The translations under genes and the position numbers were made by a program. This document shows positions 1 through 5,518 of a DNA stretch of 12,361 bases, in pieces. Source of the stretch: UBA12151 sp964600645 (GTDB lineage Bacteria > Patescibacteriota > Minisyncoccia > Moranbacterales > UBA9337); NCBI GenBank assembly GCA_964600645.1, contig CAZRJL010000027.1:1-12361 (forward strand), written 5' to 3'. Numbering within the stretch: position 1 is the first letter of the stretch; every line of letters starts with the position of its first letter. The notes beneath the pieces are model-generated. The model did not search any database. It was not told the origin of the DNA and worked only from the letters and a program-made list of their open reading frames with translations.

Positions 1-59
1 TTATGAGGAAAATCAAAGGCTTGTCGATGGAGGAAACTGCTTGGTGTCTGGAAGAATGA
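1..59 (+). CDS. 3' end of an unidentified upstream reading frame (partial)
   Basis: One + frame is open from the window edge to a TGA at 57-59 and ends in the residues KIKGLSMEETAWCLEE. A second frame is also open, to a TAG at 71-73, so the real frame is uncertain. The first tail faintly resembles the start of a sigma-70 region 4 helix-turn-helix (pattern GLS-xEE-xA), but it stops before a recognition helix could follow, so no function is assigned. A downstream intrinsic terminator at 91-126 supports the idea that some + strand transcription unit ends here. Confidence 0.3.
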   Translation, partial: MRKIKGLSMEETAWCLEE

Positions 60-90
60 GTTGTTTTTTTTAGATAAAATTTTGTGCGAG

Positions 91-126
91 ACGCTCAATG
101 GATTTCCATGGGCGTTTTTTTTGTTT
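91..126 (+). terminator. Intrinsic terminator ending the upstream unit
   Basis: The arm ACGCTCA (91-97) pairs with TGGGCGT (109-115), including one G-U pair. After a bulged A, TGG pairs with CCA around an ATTT loop. The hairpin runs straight into eight T residues (115-122), then G and four more T. This is a textbook Rho-independent terminator on the + strand. There is no matching A-run on its left, so it is not bidirectional. It isolates the flavoprotein gene at 214 from whatever lies upstream. Confidence 0.8.
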
Positions 127-213
127 TAAATTTCGCGATTCTGGATAGAATATGAGAATAATGTAGGTGTCTAAAATTTTACAATCAATCTTTTTTATGA
201 AACAATTCGAGAT

Positions 214-1506
214 ATGAGAAAAACAACTTCAATTGAAAAAAATAATTGTCGCAAATACGATGTTATTGTTGTTGGCGGGGGGCCGGCGGGAATGATGGCG
301 GCGGGGAAAGCGGGACAGTCCGGCGCGCGAGTTTTGCTTTTGGAAAAAAACGAGCAACTGGGCAAAAAGTTATTACTTACCGGAAATGGCCGTTGTAATA
401 TTACACACGCGGAGTTTGACGATCGGGAATTGGTGAAAAGTTTCGGCAAAAATGGTAAGTTTCTTTTTTCATCGCTCAATGCGTTTGGTCCCGAAAAAGT
501 GATGGAATTTTTTACCGATTTGGGCGTGGCGGTCAAAATTGAGAAAGGTAAAAAAGTATTCCCGGTATCCGACAGGGCTCAAGATGTTTTGCAAGCGTTG
601 GAAAGATATTTGAAAAAAAGCGGCGTGAAATTGAAGACGAGCGCCAATGTTTTGGGATTTGAAACGGAAAAAAATAATAATAGAGAAAAAATCAAAGGAG
701 TGCGGATGCCCGGCGAGATTATTTATGCGGATAAATTTATTTTAGCTACAGGCGGAAAATCCTATCCGATTACCGGTTCGACGGGTGATGGATATGCTTG
801 GGCGCGTGCATTTGGACACACAATAATCACTCCGCAACCTTCATTGGCGCCTCTGAAAATCAAGGAAGATTGGTTGAGGGAATTGCAAGGCGTAAGTCTG
901 AAAAATATCAAAATCACCTTATTGCAAGATAATCGCATATTGCAAAGTATTCTCGGGGGGGATCTGATTTTTACGCATTTCGGAGTGAGCGGTCCGGCCA
1001 TTTTGAATCTCAGTCGAACACTAGCAGAATTGGAAAAAAGTGATGATCAATTTTTTCTTTCCATAGACTTGAGACCGGAAATGGATAAAAAAGAGCTTGA
1101 TGTAGTCATACAAGAATATTTCGCACGCAACATTAATAAAAATATCAATAATTGTCTGTCGGAATTTGTGCCGCAAAAATTGACAAAAATCATTTTGCAG
1201 TTGGCCGGTATTCCGGAGGAGAAAAAAATAAACGTTATCACCAAGAAAGAGCGTTTATGTATAATAAATTTGATTAAAGAACTGCGCTTTACGATTGCCG
1301 GCAACACCGGTTTTGCGCAAGCAATGGTGACCAAAGGAGGGGTGAATTTGAAAGAAGTTGATTCAAAAAATATGCAGTCTAGAATCATTCCTAATCTTTT
1401 TTTGGCCGGTGAAATACTTGATTTGGATGGTCCGACCGGCGGATATAATTTGCAGATATGCTGGAGTACGGGATATGCAGCCGGGATAGGCTGCACAAAC
1501 TCTTGA
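214..1506 (+). CDS. HI0933-family NAD(P)/FAD-dependent oxidoreductase (YhiN/BaiN-like flavoprotein)
   Basis: A 430-residue soluble flavoprotein. The N-terminus has the Rossmann FAD-binding signature GGGPAG (residues 21-26), followed by an acidic residue at the end of the second strand (E44) expected to bind the adenosine ribose. The family signature GKKLLLTGNGRCNITH (50-65) follows. The C-terminus has the second FAD-contacting motif, GEILDLDGPTGGYN (399-412), with a closing STGYAAG. This layout is that of the HI0933-like family (Pfam PF03486), usually about 390-430 residues. A characterised relative is the bile-acid reductase BaiN, but the substrate here cannot be read from sequence. There is no signal peptide or membrane segment. 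The ATG at 214 has only a weak GAG upstream; about 15 residues precede the first strand, so a slightly later start is possible. It lies between a terminator and the tuf promoters, so it is probably its own transcription unit. Its TGA stop overlaps the -35 box of the first tuf promoter. Confidence 0.9.
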   Translation: MRKTTSIEKNNCRKYDVIVVGGGPAGMMAAGKAGQSGARVLLLEKNEQLGKKLLLTGNGRCNITHAEFDDRELVKSFGKNGKFLFSSLNAFGPEKVMEFFTDLGVAVKIEKGKKVFPVSDRAQDVLQALERYLKKSGVKLKTSANVLGFETEKNNNREKIKGVRMPGEIIYADKFILATGGKSYPITGSTGDGYAWARAFGHTIITPQPSLAPLKIKEDWLRELQGVSLKNIKITLLQDNRILQSILGGDLIFTHFGVSGPAILNLSRTLAELEKSDDQFFLSIDLRPEMDKKELDVVIQEYFARNINKNINNCLSEFVPQKLTKIILQLAGIPEEKKINVITKKERLCIINLIKELRFTIAGNTGFAQAMVTKGGVNLKEVDSKNMQSRIIPNLFLAGEILDLDGPTGGYNLQICWSTGYAAGIGCTNS

Positions 1507-1531
1507 CAGAATTTATTTTGATTGATATCAT
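1503..1531 (+). promoter_or_regulatory. Sigma70-type promoter P1 upstream of tuf
   Basis: A perfect -35 box TTGACA (1503-1508) is separated by exactly 17 bp from TATCAT (1526-1531), a 5/6 match to the -10 consensus. The -35 box contains the TGA stop codon of the flavoprotein gene. Transcription would start near 1538 and give a leader of roughly 185 nt before the tuf ATG. This is the best-matching promoter in the window. Confidence 0.7.
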
Positions 1532-1570
1532 AAATAGGTTGAATTTTTTATTTATATATACAGAAGGGGG

Positions 1571-1598
1571 TTGACAGATGATTGGATTCTGTTAATAT
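1571..1598 (+). promoter_or_regulatory. Sigma70-type promoter P2 upstream of tuf
   Basis: A second perfect TTGACA (1571-1576) lies 68 bp downstream of the first. A TAATAT at 1593-1598 (16-bp spacer) is the likeliest -10, although the AT-rich stretch offers other registers. The predicted start is around 1604-1607, giving a leader of about 115 nt. Paired promoters fit the high expression expected of EF-Tu and the ribosomal proteins behind it. Confidence 0.6.
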
Positions 1599-1645
1599 AG
1601 AAATACGTTAAAAAACGAAAGAAAACATTATTTATTTAAGTAATT

Positions 1646-1674
1646 AACAAGTTCGCAAGAATGCGAGAATTGTT
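1646..1674 (+). promoter_or_regulatory. Hairpin in the tuf 5' leader
   Basis: AACAA (1646-1650) pairs with TTGTT (1670-1674). Above a small internal loop, TTCGCA (1652-1657) pairs with TGCGAG (1662-1667), with one G-U, around the loop AGAA. It lies within the leader made by both tuf promoters, about 48 nt before the tuf ATG. A five-codon reading frame (ATG at 1661 to TAG at 1676-1678) overlaps it but is probably chance. Its role is unknown; mRNA stability or translational control are possible. Confidence 0.35.
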
Positions 1675-1721
1675 TTAGCGCTTTGGCTGAAACTTCTGCA
1701 ACACTTGCAAAAAATAAAACT

Positions 1722-2912
1722 ATGGCAGAGCAATTCAAAAGAGACAAAACCCATGTTAACGTCGGAACAATCGGACACGTTGACCATGGAAAAACAACCT
1801 TGACCGCCGCTATTCTTCATGTGCTTTCCTTGAAGGGAATGGCAAAGGCAAGAAAAGTGGATGAAATCGACAATGCTCCAGAAGAAAGAGAGCGCGGGAT
1901 TACTATTGCTACCGCTCACTGCGAATATGAATCAGACAAAAGACACTATGCTCATGTTGATTGTCCTGGACATGCCGATTATATCAAGAATATGATTACC
2001 GGAGCAGCTCAGATGGACGGAGCGGTTTTGGTTGTGAGCGCGACTGACGGACCTATGCCTCAGACTCGCGAACACATTCTCTTGGCTCGTCAAGTGGGGG
2101 TACCTGCTATCGTTGTTTTTATCAATAAAGTTGATATGGTTGATGACCCTGAATTGATTGACTTGGTTGAAGCTGAAGTTCGCGAGCTTTTGTCTAAATA
2201 TGAATTCGATGGAGACAATGCGACTGTTGTTCGTGGAAGCGCTATCAAAGCTTTGGAATCCGCCACTGTTGAAGATGCGTCAGCAAAACCAGTGATCGAC
2301 TTGATTGCCGCATTGGACGAAAAAATTCCTGATCCTATTCGCGACACGGAAAAGCCCTTGCTTATGCCTATCGAAGATATATTTTCAATTGAAGGACGCG
2401 GAACAGTGGCTACTGGAAGAATTGAAAGAGGTATTTTGAATTTAAACGACGAAGTTGAAATCATCGGAATTAAGGATACTCAAAAAACTGTTGTAACCGG
2501 AATTGAAATGTTTAATAAATCATTAGACAAAGGAATGGCTGGGGATAATGCCGGAGTTCTCTTGAGAGGAATCAAGAAAGAGGACATTGAACGCGGGCAG
2601 GTTATTGCCAAACCGGGTTCAATCACTCCGCACACTGAATTTGAGGGAGAAATTTATGTTTTGACAAAAGAAGAAGGTGGACGACACACTCCTTTCTTCA
2701 AGGGATATAAACCTCAATTCTACATTCGAACAACTGATGTTACCGGAGAAGTTATTCTTCCGGAAGGAACTGAGATGGTTATGCCTGGAGATACCGTGAG
2801 CTTGATTATCAAATTGGGATCACCGGTAGCGATGGAGGAAGGAATGAGATTTGCGATTCGCGAAGGTGGACGAACAGTAGGTGCTGGTATTGCTACCAAG
2901 ATTATTAAATAA
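1722..2912 (+). CDS. tuf: Elongation factor Tu
   Basis: A 396-residue translational GTPase that brings aminoacyl-tRNA to the ribosomal A site. All GTP-binding motifs are intact: P-loop GHVDHGKT (18-25), the switch I block ending RGITI (58-62), DCPGHADY (80-87) with the catalytic His84, NKVD (135-138) and SAIK (173-176). Domains 2 and 3 follow, with the usual block GGRHTPFFKGYKPQFYIRT in domain 3 and the C-terminal GGRTVGAG. Length is normal for the family. I chose the ATG at 1722 because it gives the family N-terminus MAEQFKRDKTHVN; an in-frame TTG at 1683 would add 13 residues with no family support. No Shine-Dalgarno motif precedes it. Two promoters and a structured leader lie upstream. The usual str-operon partners (rpsL, rpsG, fusA) are not upstream; a flavoprotein gene is. 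rpsJ follows after 62 bp. Confidence 0.98.
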   Translation: MAEQFKRDKTHVNVGTIGHVDHGKTTLTAAILHVLSLKGMAKARKVDEIDNAPEERERGITIATAHCEYESDKRHYAHVDCPGHADYIKNMITGAAQMDGAVLVVSATDGPMPQTREHILLARQVGVPAIVVFINKVDMVDDPELIDLVEAEVRELLSKYEFDGDNATVVRGSAIKALESATVEDASAKPVIDLIAALDEKIPDPIRDTEKPLLMPIEDIFSIEGRGTVATGRIERGILNLNDEVEIIGIKDTQKTVVTGIEMFNKSLDKGMAGDNAGVLLRGIKKEDIERGQVIAKPGSITPHTEFEGEIYVLTKEEGGRHTPFFKGYKPQFYIRTTDVTGEVILPEGTEMVMPGDTVSLIIKLGSPVAMEEGMRFAIREGGRTVGAGIATKIIK

Positions 2913-2925
2913 ATTTGTTGCCGTT

Positions 2926-2954
2926 TTTCGGGAGCGGTTGCTCCGCTCCCGAAA
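2926..2954 (+). repeat. Strong 12-bp hairpin between tuf and rpsJ
   Basis: TTTCGGGAGCGG (2926-2937) pairs perfectly with CCGCTCCCGAAA (2943-2954) around the loop TTGCT. It is by far the most GC-rich element in this AT-rich region. No T-run follows on either strand, so it is not a standard intrinsic terminator. It begins 13 nt after the tuf stop and ends 20 nt before the rpsJ ATG. A partial terminator, an mRNA-stability or RNase III-type processing element that sets tuf apart from the ribosomal-protein message, are all possible. Confidence 0.75.
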
Positions 2955-2974
2955 GTATAATTACAAAATTTGAA

Positions 2975-3298
2975 ATGACGAATAAACCAGAAGAACAATC
3001 AAGAGTAAGGATTAAGATTAAGGCCTACGATAACAAAGTTATTGATCAGTCTGCCAAGCAGATTGTTGAAACAGCTTTGCGCAGTGGCAGTGAAATTTCC
3101 GGACCGATTCCGCTTCCGACCGAGATTCACAAGGTTACCGTGAACAAGTCCACTTTTGTGCATAAAGACGCGCGTGATCAATATGAAATGCGAGTTCACA
3201 AGAGATTGATTGATATTATTAACCCGAAACCGAAAACGATTGATGATTTGACCAATCTTGATCTGCCGGCAGGAGTGGATATTGAAATTAAGATGTGA
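2975..3298 (+). CDS. rpsJ: 30S ribosomal protein S10 (uS10)
   Basis: A 107-residue S10, close to the usual 102-105. It is a 30S head protein that, in well-studied bacteria, also serves as NusE in antitermination. Diagnostic blocks are RIKIKAYDNKVID near residue 12, SGPIPLPTE (42-50) and HKDARDQYEMRVHKRLIDI (63-81). The ATG at 2975 gives the family N-terminus; the open frame extends upstream to 2915 but that extension runs through the tuf-rpsJ hairpin and has no family resemblance. No Shine-Dalgarno sequence is visible. It ends in TGA at 3296-3298, followed by a 189-bp structured gap before rplC, the longest gap inside the ribosomal-protein cluster. Confidence 0.97.
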   Translation: MTNKPEEQSRVRIKIKAYDNKVIDQSAKQIVETALRSGSEISGPIPLPTEIHKVTVNKSTFVHKDARDQYEMRVHKRLIDIINPKPKTIDDLTNLDLPAGVDIEIKM

Positions 3299-3303
3299 AG
3301 TTC

Positions 3304-3383
3304 CTGCGAATTACGAATCGATACGAATATATAAAATAATGTTCCAAAAATGTTTGTAGTTTCGTAAAATTCGTAATTTGCAG
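3304..3383 (+). repeat. Long imperfect inverted repeat after rpsJ
   Basis: CTGCGAATTACGAAT (3304-3318) pairs with ATTCGTAATTTGCAG (3369-3383): 15 pairs, one of them G-U. After a small internal loop, TACGAA (3322-3327) pairs with TTCGTA (3361-3366). The apical loop is about 33 nt and AT-rich. The 15-mer at 3364-3378 recurs in reverse complement at 11515-11529, upstream of rpsE, so the unit belongs to a dispersed short repeat. No T-run follows the stem, so it is not a terminator by itself. Confidence 0.7.
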
Positions 3384-3390
3384 AGAATGA

Positions 3391-3475
3391 CAGTTAAAGT
3401 CCCGGCTATGGGATACTCAACTGGCCAATAGATTCGAAAGAATAAAACTGGCTTTGGGTAAAAAGCGGTTTTTTT
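3391..3475 (+). promoter_or_regulatory. Candidate structured leader / attenuator upstream of rplC
   Basis: Three consecutive hairpins can be drawn. First, CAGTT (3391-3395) pairs with AACTG (3419-3423) and, above an internal loop, GTCCC (3399-3403) with GGGAT (3410-3414) around loop GGCTAT. Second, ATTC (3432-3435) pairs with GAAT (3440-3443) closed by a GAAA tetraloop. Third, AAACTG then CTTT (3445-3455, one bulged G) pair with AAAG-CGGTTT (3462-3471) and lead into a T-run (3469-3475). Competing pairings exist: CAGTT can also pair with AACTG at 3446-3450, and GGCCA (3423-3427) with TGGCT (3449-3453), both of which would break the terminator-like stem. A terminator 12 nt before a start codon suggests conditional readthrough. 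No known riboswitch or leader family is recognised. Confidence 0.5.
3445..3475 (+). terminator. Terminator-like hairpin and T-run just before rplC
   Basis: Six pairs (including one T-G), a bulged G and four further pairs make the stem, with loop GGGTAA at 3456-3461. Seven T residues (3469-3475) overlap and follow the right arm. The stem is moderately weak, which fits an attenuator or partial terminator rather than a full operon end, because the canonical next gene of the same operon begins at 3488. Confidence 0.55.
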
Positions 3476-3487
3476 ATTGAAAAAGAT

Positions 3488-4048
3488 ATGAAATTTATTT
3501 TGGGAAAAAAGATTGGAATGACAACTATATACGACGAGCAGAAAGGCGCTTTGAATGTGACCTTAATTGAGTGCGAGCCGAATATTGTTAATTGCGTTCG
3601 AAATATGGAAAAAGACGGGTATGTGGCTGTTCAAATCAAGACGGAAAAAACTCGTAATAAATCGCTTTGTCGCGAAACGCGAGTGTCTGATGCTCAAATC
3701 AAAAAAAACGATATGATTTCTCTGGATGTTTTTGAAATTGGAGATGTTGTGAATGTTCGTGGAATTACAAAAGGAAAAGGATTTCAAGGAGTAATGAAGC
3801 GCCATGGTTTTCATGGTTCTCCTGCCTCCCACGGACACAGACACGATCATCGCGCCCCGGGATCAATCGGAAGCGCTTTTCCGGAGCATGTTATTAAGGG
3901 AAAAAAGATGGCAGGAAGAATGGGGGCAAATAAATTAACAGTGAAAAATTTGGAAGTGGTATTTATTGATAAAGAAAAGAATTTACTTGCAGTTAAGGGA
4001 GCGATTCCGGGAGTTTCAGGAAGATTTGTTGAAATTTTGGGGAAATAA
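3488..4048 (+). CDS. rplC: 50S ribosomal protein L3 (uL3)
   Basis: A 186-residue L3, about 20 shorter than the E. coli protein, with the reduction in the region before residue 90. It starts with the typical ILGKKIGMTTIYDE and carries the family core KGKGFQGVMKRHGFHG (95-110), SHGHRHDHRAPGSIG (114-128) and KGKKMAGRMGANKLTVKNL (137-155). L3 is an early-assembling 23S-binding protein whose central extension reaches the peptidyl-transferase centre. The glutamine that E. coli PrmB methylates (Gln150) aligns with a non-glutamine (SAF, 129-131), so that modification is not expected. Upstream lies the candidate attenuator; rplD follows after 25 bp. The upstream region has only a weak purine stretch (AAAAAGAT) as ribosome-binding site. 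Confidence 0.97.
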   Translation: MKFILGKKIGMTTIYDEQKGALNVTLIECEPNIVNCVRNMEKDGYVAVQIKTEKTRNKSLCRETRVSDAQIKKNDMISLDVFEIGDVVNVRGITKGKGFQGVMKRHGFHGSPASHGHRHDHRAPGSIGSAFPEHVIKGKKMAGRMGANKLTVKNLEVVFIDKEKNLLAVKGAIPGVSGRFVEILGK

Positions 4049-4073
4049 GGCACAGCGAAATTAAAAGAATTTT

Positions 4074-4715
4074 ATGGCAAAAATAACTATTCAAAATTTA
4101 AAGGGTGAAAAAGTCGGAGAGCTCGAACTCCCGGATGTTGTATTCGGATTGCCGGCTAATGATAGTTTAGTGCATCAGGTTTTTGTTTCAATGTCGGGAA
4201 ACCGAAGACAAGTAATCGCGCATGCAAAAGACAGAGGAGAAAGAGCTGGTTCAGGAAAAAAGCCATGGAAACAAAAGGGCACCGGGCGGGCTCGATCCGG
4301 AAGCGTGCGTAGTCCTCTTTGGAAAGGCGGAGGTGTCACTTTCGGTCCTACAAAGGATAGAAATTTCAAGTCGAAAATCAACAAAAAGATGAGTCAGAAG
4401 GCTTTGAAAATTGTTTTGAGCGGTAAAGTTGCGGATAATTCTTTGATAGTTCTGGATGAATTGGCTCTTACTGAAAAGAAAACGAAACAGGCGGCCAGCG
4501 GATTAAAGAAACTCGGACTAAGCGGAAGTATTTTAATTGGATTTTCAGAGAAAGAGAAAGATTTCCAATTGTTTTTTCAAAATATTGAAGGCGTATCGAA
4601 TATTCCTGTTGATAGCTTGAACGTATATGATATGCTTATGCGCAAGAATTTGATTTTAAGTAAAGACGCGGTGAAATATCTGGAAAAGAAATATTCTAAA
4701 GAAGAAAATAAATAA
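4074..4715 (+). CDS. rplD: 50S ribosomal protein L4 (uL4)
   Basis: A 213-residue L4, a 23S-binding protein whose extended loop forms the constriction of the nascent-peptide tunnel. The signature loop is GKKPWKQKGTGRARSG (61-76), followed by SPLWKGGGVTFGPTKDR. The C-terminal half has the Rossmann-like fold pattern with LIVLDEL and a late VYDMLMRKNLILSKDAV block. In E. coli L4 represses its own operon by acting on the S10 leader and on RNase E. Here the only strong leader-like structure is before rplC rather than before rpsJ, so whether L4 regulates it is open. The stop codon overlaps the Shine-Dalgarno sequence of rplW. Confidence 0.97.
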   Translation: MAKITIQNLKGEKVGELELPDVVFGLPANDSLVHQVFVSMSGNRRQVIAHAKDRGERAGSGKKPWKQKGTGRARSGSVRSPLWKGGGVTFGPTKDRNFKSKINKKMSQKALKIVLSGKVADNSLIVLDELALTEKKTKQAASGLKKLGLSGSILIGFSEKEKDFQLFFQNIEGVSNIPVDSLNVYDMLMRKNLILSKDAVKYLEKKYSKEENK

Positions 4716-4718
4716 GGA
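4714..4718 (+). promoter_or_regulatory. Shine-Dalgarno site of rplW
   Basis: AAGGA overlaps the TAA stop of rplD (4713-4715) and sits 6 nt before the rplW ATG at 4725. It is the only well-spaced Shine-Dalgarno motif among the ribosomal-protein genes here and suggests translational coupling of L4 and L23. Confidence 0.65.
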
Positions 4719-4724
4719 AAAAAT

Positions 4725-5105
4725 ATGTCCTCAAATAATGATGTAAAAATTGAAAATGAGAAAGAAACTGATTCCAAGAATAAGGCTGATTTGAAAGTGG
4801 AAGCAAAAGAAGCTGGAAATAGTTTAGCATATCGTTATTTGATTGCGCCATGGATTACCGAGAAATCTCATTCGCAAATGGCTTCAAATAAGTATGTCTT
4901 CAAGATTTTTAAGGATTCAAACAAGAAAAATGTTGCAGCGGCAGTGGAATCATTATACGGAGTTGATGTTATTGGAGTAAGTATGGTTAATATACCTTCC
5001 AAAAAAAGAAGATATGGAAAAACGGTTGGCAAGAAATCCGCAATTAAGAAGGCAATAGTATCATTAAAAGAAGGAGATAAGATCGATATTTTTGAAGGAG
5101 CGTAA
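4725..5105 (+). CDS. rplW: 50S ribosomal protein L23 (uL23) with charged N-terminal extension
   Basis: A 126-residue L23, the exit-tunnel protein that docks trigger factor and the signal recognition particle. The family core starts near residue 35 with YLIAPWITEKSHS and continues through KYVFKIFKD, VESLYGVDVIGVSMVNI, the basic KKRRYG and a C-terminal IVSLKEGDKIDIFEGA. Residues 1-34 are a lysine/glutamate/asparagine-rich extension absent from the roughly 95-100-residue typical L23. The start at 4725 is supported by a well-placed AAGGA. In the canonical order rplB should come next; here rpsS follows after 27 bp. Confidence 0.95.
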   Translation: MSSNNDVKIENEKETDSKNKADLKVEAKEAGNSLAYRYLIAPWITEKSHSQMASNKYVFKIFKDSNKKNVAAAVESLYGVDVIGVSMVNIPSKKRRYGKTVGKKSAIKKAIVSLKEGDKIDIFEGA

Positions 5106-5132
5106 TAATTTTTATCAACTAAGAGTTAAAAT

Positions 5133-5474
5133 ATGTCACGAAGTTTAAAAAAAGGTCCTTATGTGGACGAGAGGATTTTGAAGAAAATTTCCAATAGAGC
5201 TGCAGGAGACAATTCAAGAATAAAGACATGGTCGCGTTCTTGCACGGTTACACCGGAAATGGTTGGAATTACATTTGAAATTCATAATGGAAAAATTTTT
5301 GTTCCCGTGTTTATTACCGAGGATATGGTGGGTCATAAATTCGGAGAATTTGCTCCGACCAGAACTTTCTTCCGTCATGGAGGAAAGATGCAAAAAGAGC
5401 AAGAATTGGCAGCTAAACAGAAGGAGATTGACGCCGCAAAAGCTGTTAAGGTGGATAGCACAAAAAAGAAGTAA
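5133..5474 (+). CDS. rpsS: 30S ribosomal protein S19 (uS19)
   Basis: A 113-residue S19, a 30S head protein that contacts S13 and the central protuberance. It opens with MSRSLKKGPYVDE and has the conserved block HKFGEFAPTRTFFRHG (68-83), plus TWSRSCTVTPEMVG earlier. The core ends around residue 90. About 23 extra residues, rich in lysine, glutamate and alanine, form a tail beyond the usual 92-residue length. The expected preceding gene rplB is absent here and found downstream of rplV. A weak AGAG lies about 10 nt before the ATG. Confidence 0.96.
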   Translation: MSRSLKKGPYVDERILKKISNRAAGDNSRIKTWSRSCTVTPEMVGITFEIHNGKIFVPVFITEDMVGHKFGEFAPTRTFFRHGGKMQKEQELAAKQKEIDAAKAVKVDSTKKK

Positions 5475-5518
5475 GATTAATGAATTAGAGTAAGCAGAAT
5501 AAGAATTACACAAATCCA

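Noticed and set aside
121..151. TTGTTT and TAGAAT as a promoter for the flavoprotein gene
   Set aside because: The -35 match is poor, overlaps the terminator T-run, and the 19-bp spacer is long. A promoter is expected in 127-213 but I cannot place it confidently.
1683..1721. In-frame TTG start adding 13 residues to EF-Tu
   Set aside because: The ATG at 1722 gives the invariant family N-terminus; the extension has no family match and no ribosome-binding site.
2956..2961. Perfect TATAAT just upstream of rpsJ, also seen before rplR (11145) and rpsE (11536)
   Set aside because: None has a credible -35 box at the right spacing and all lie within about 20 nt of a start codon in AT-rich spacers, so they are probably chance.
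2915..2974. Upstream extension of S10 through the tuf-rpsJ gap
   Set aside because: It would translate the hairpin region, has no resemblance to S10, and the ATG at 2975 gives a normal-length protein.
3391..3475. A tRNA gene in the rpsJ-rplC spacer, suggested by a TTCGAAA loop-like sequence
   Set aside because: No acceptor stem, anticodon arm or cloverleaf can be drawn; the hairpins fit a leader better.
5263..5493. Overlapping + strand frame inside rpsS
   Set aside because: It is an alternative frame of a clearly coding S19 gene with no independent support.
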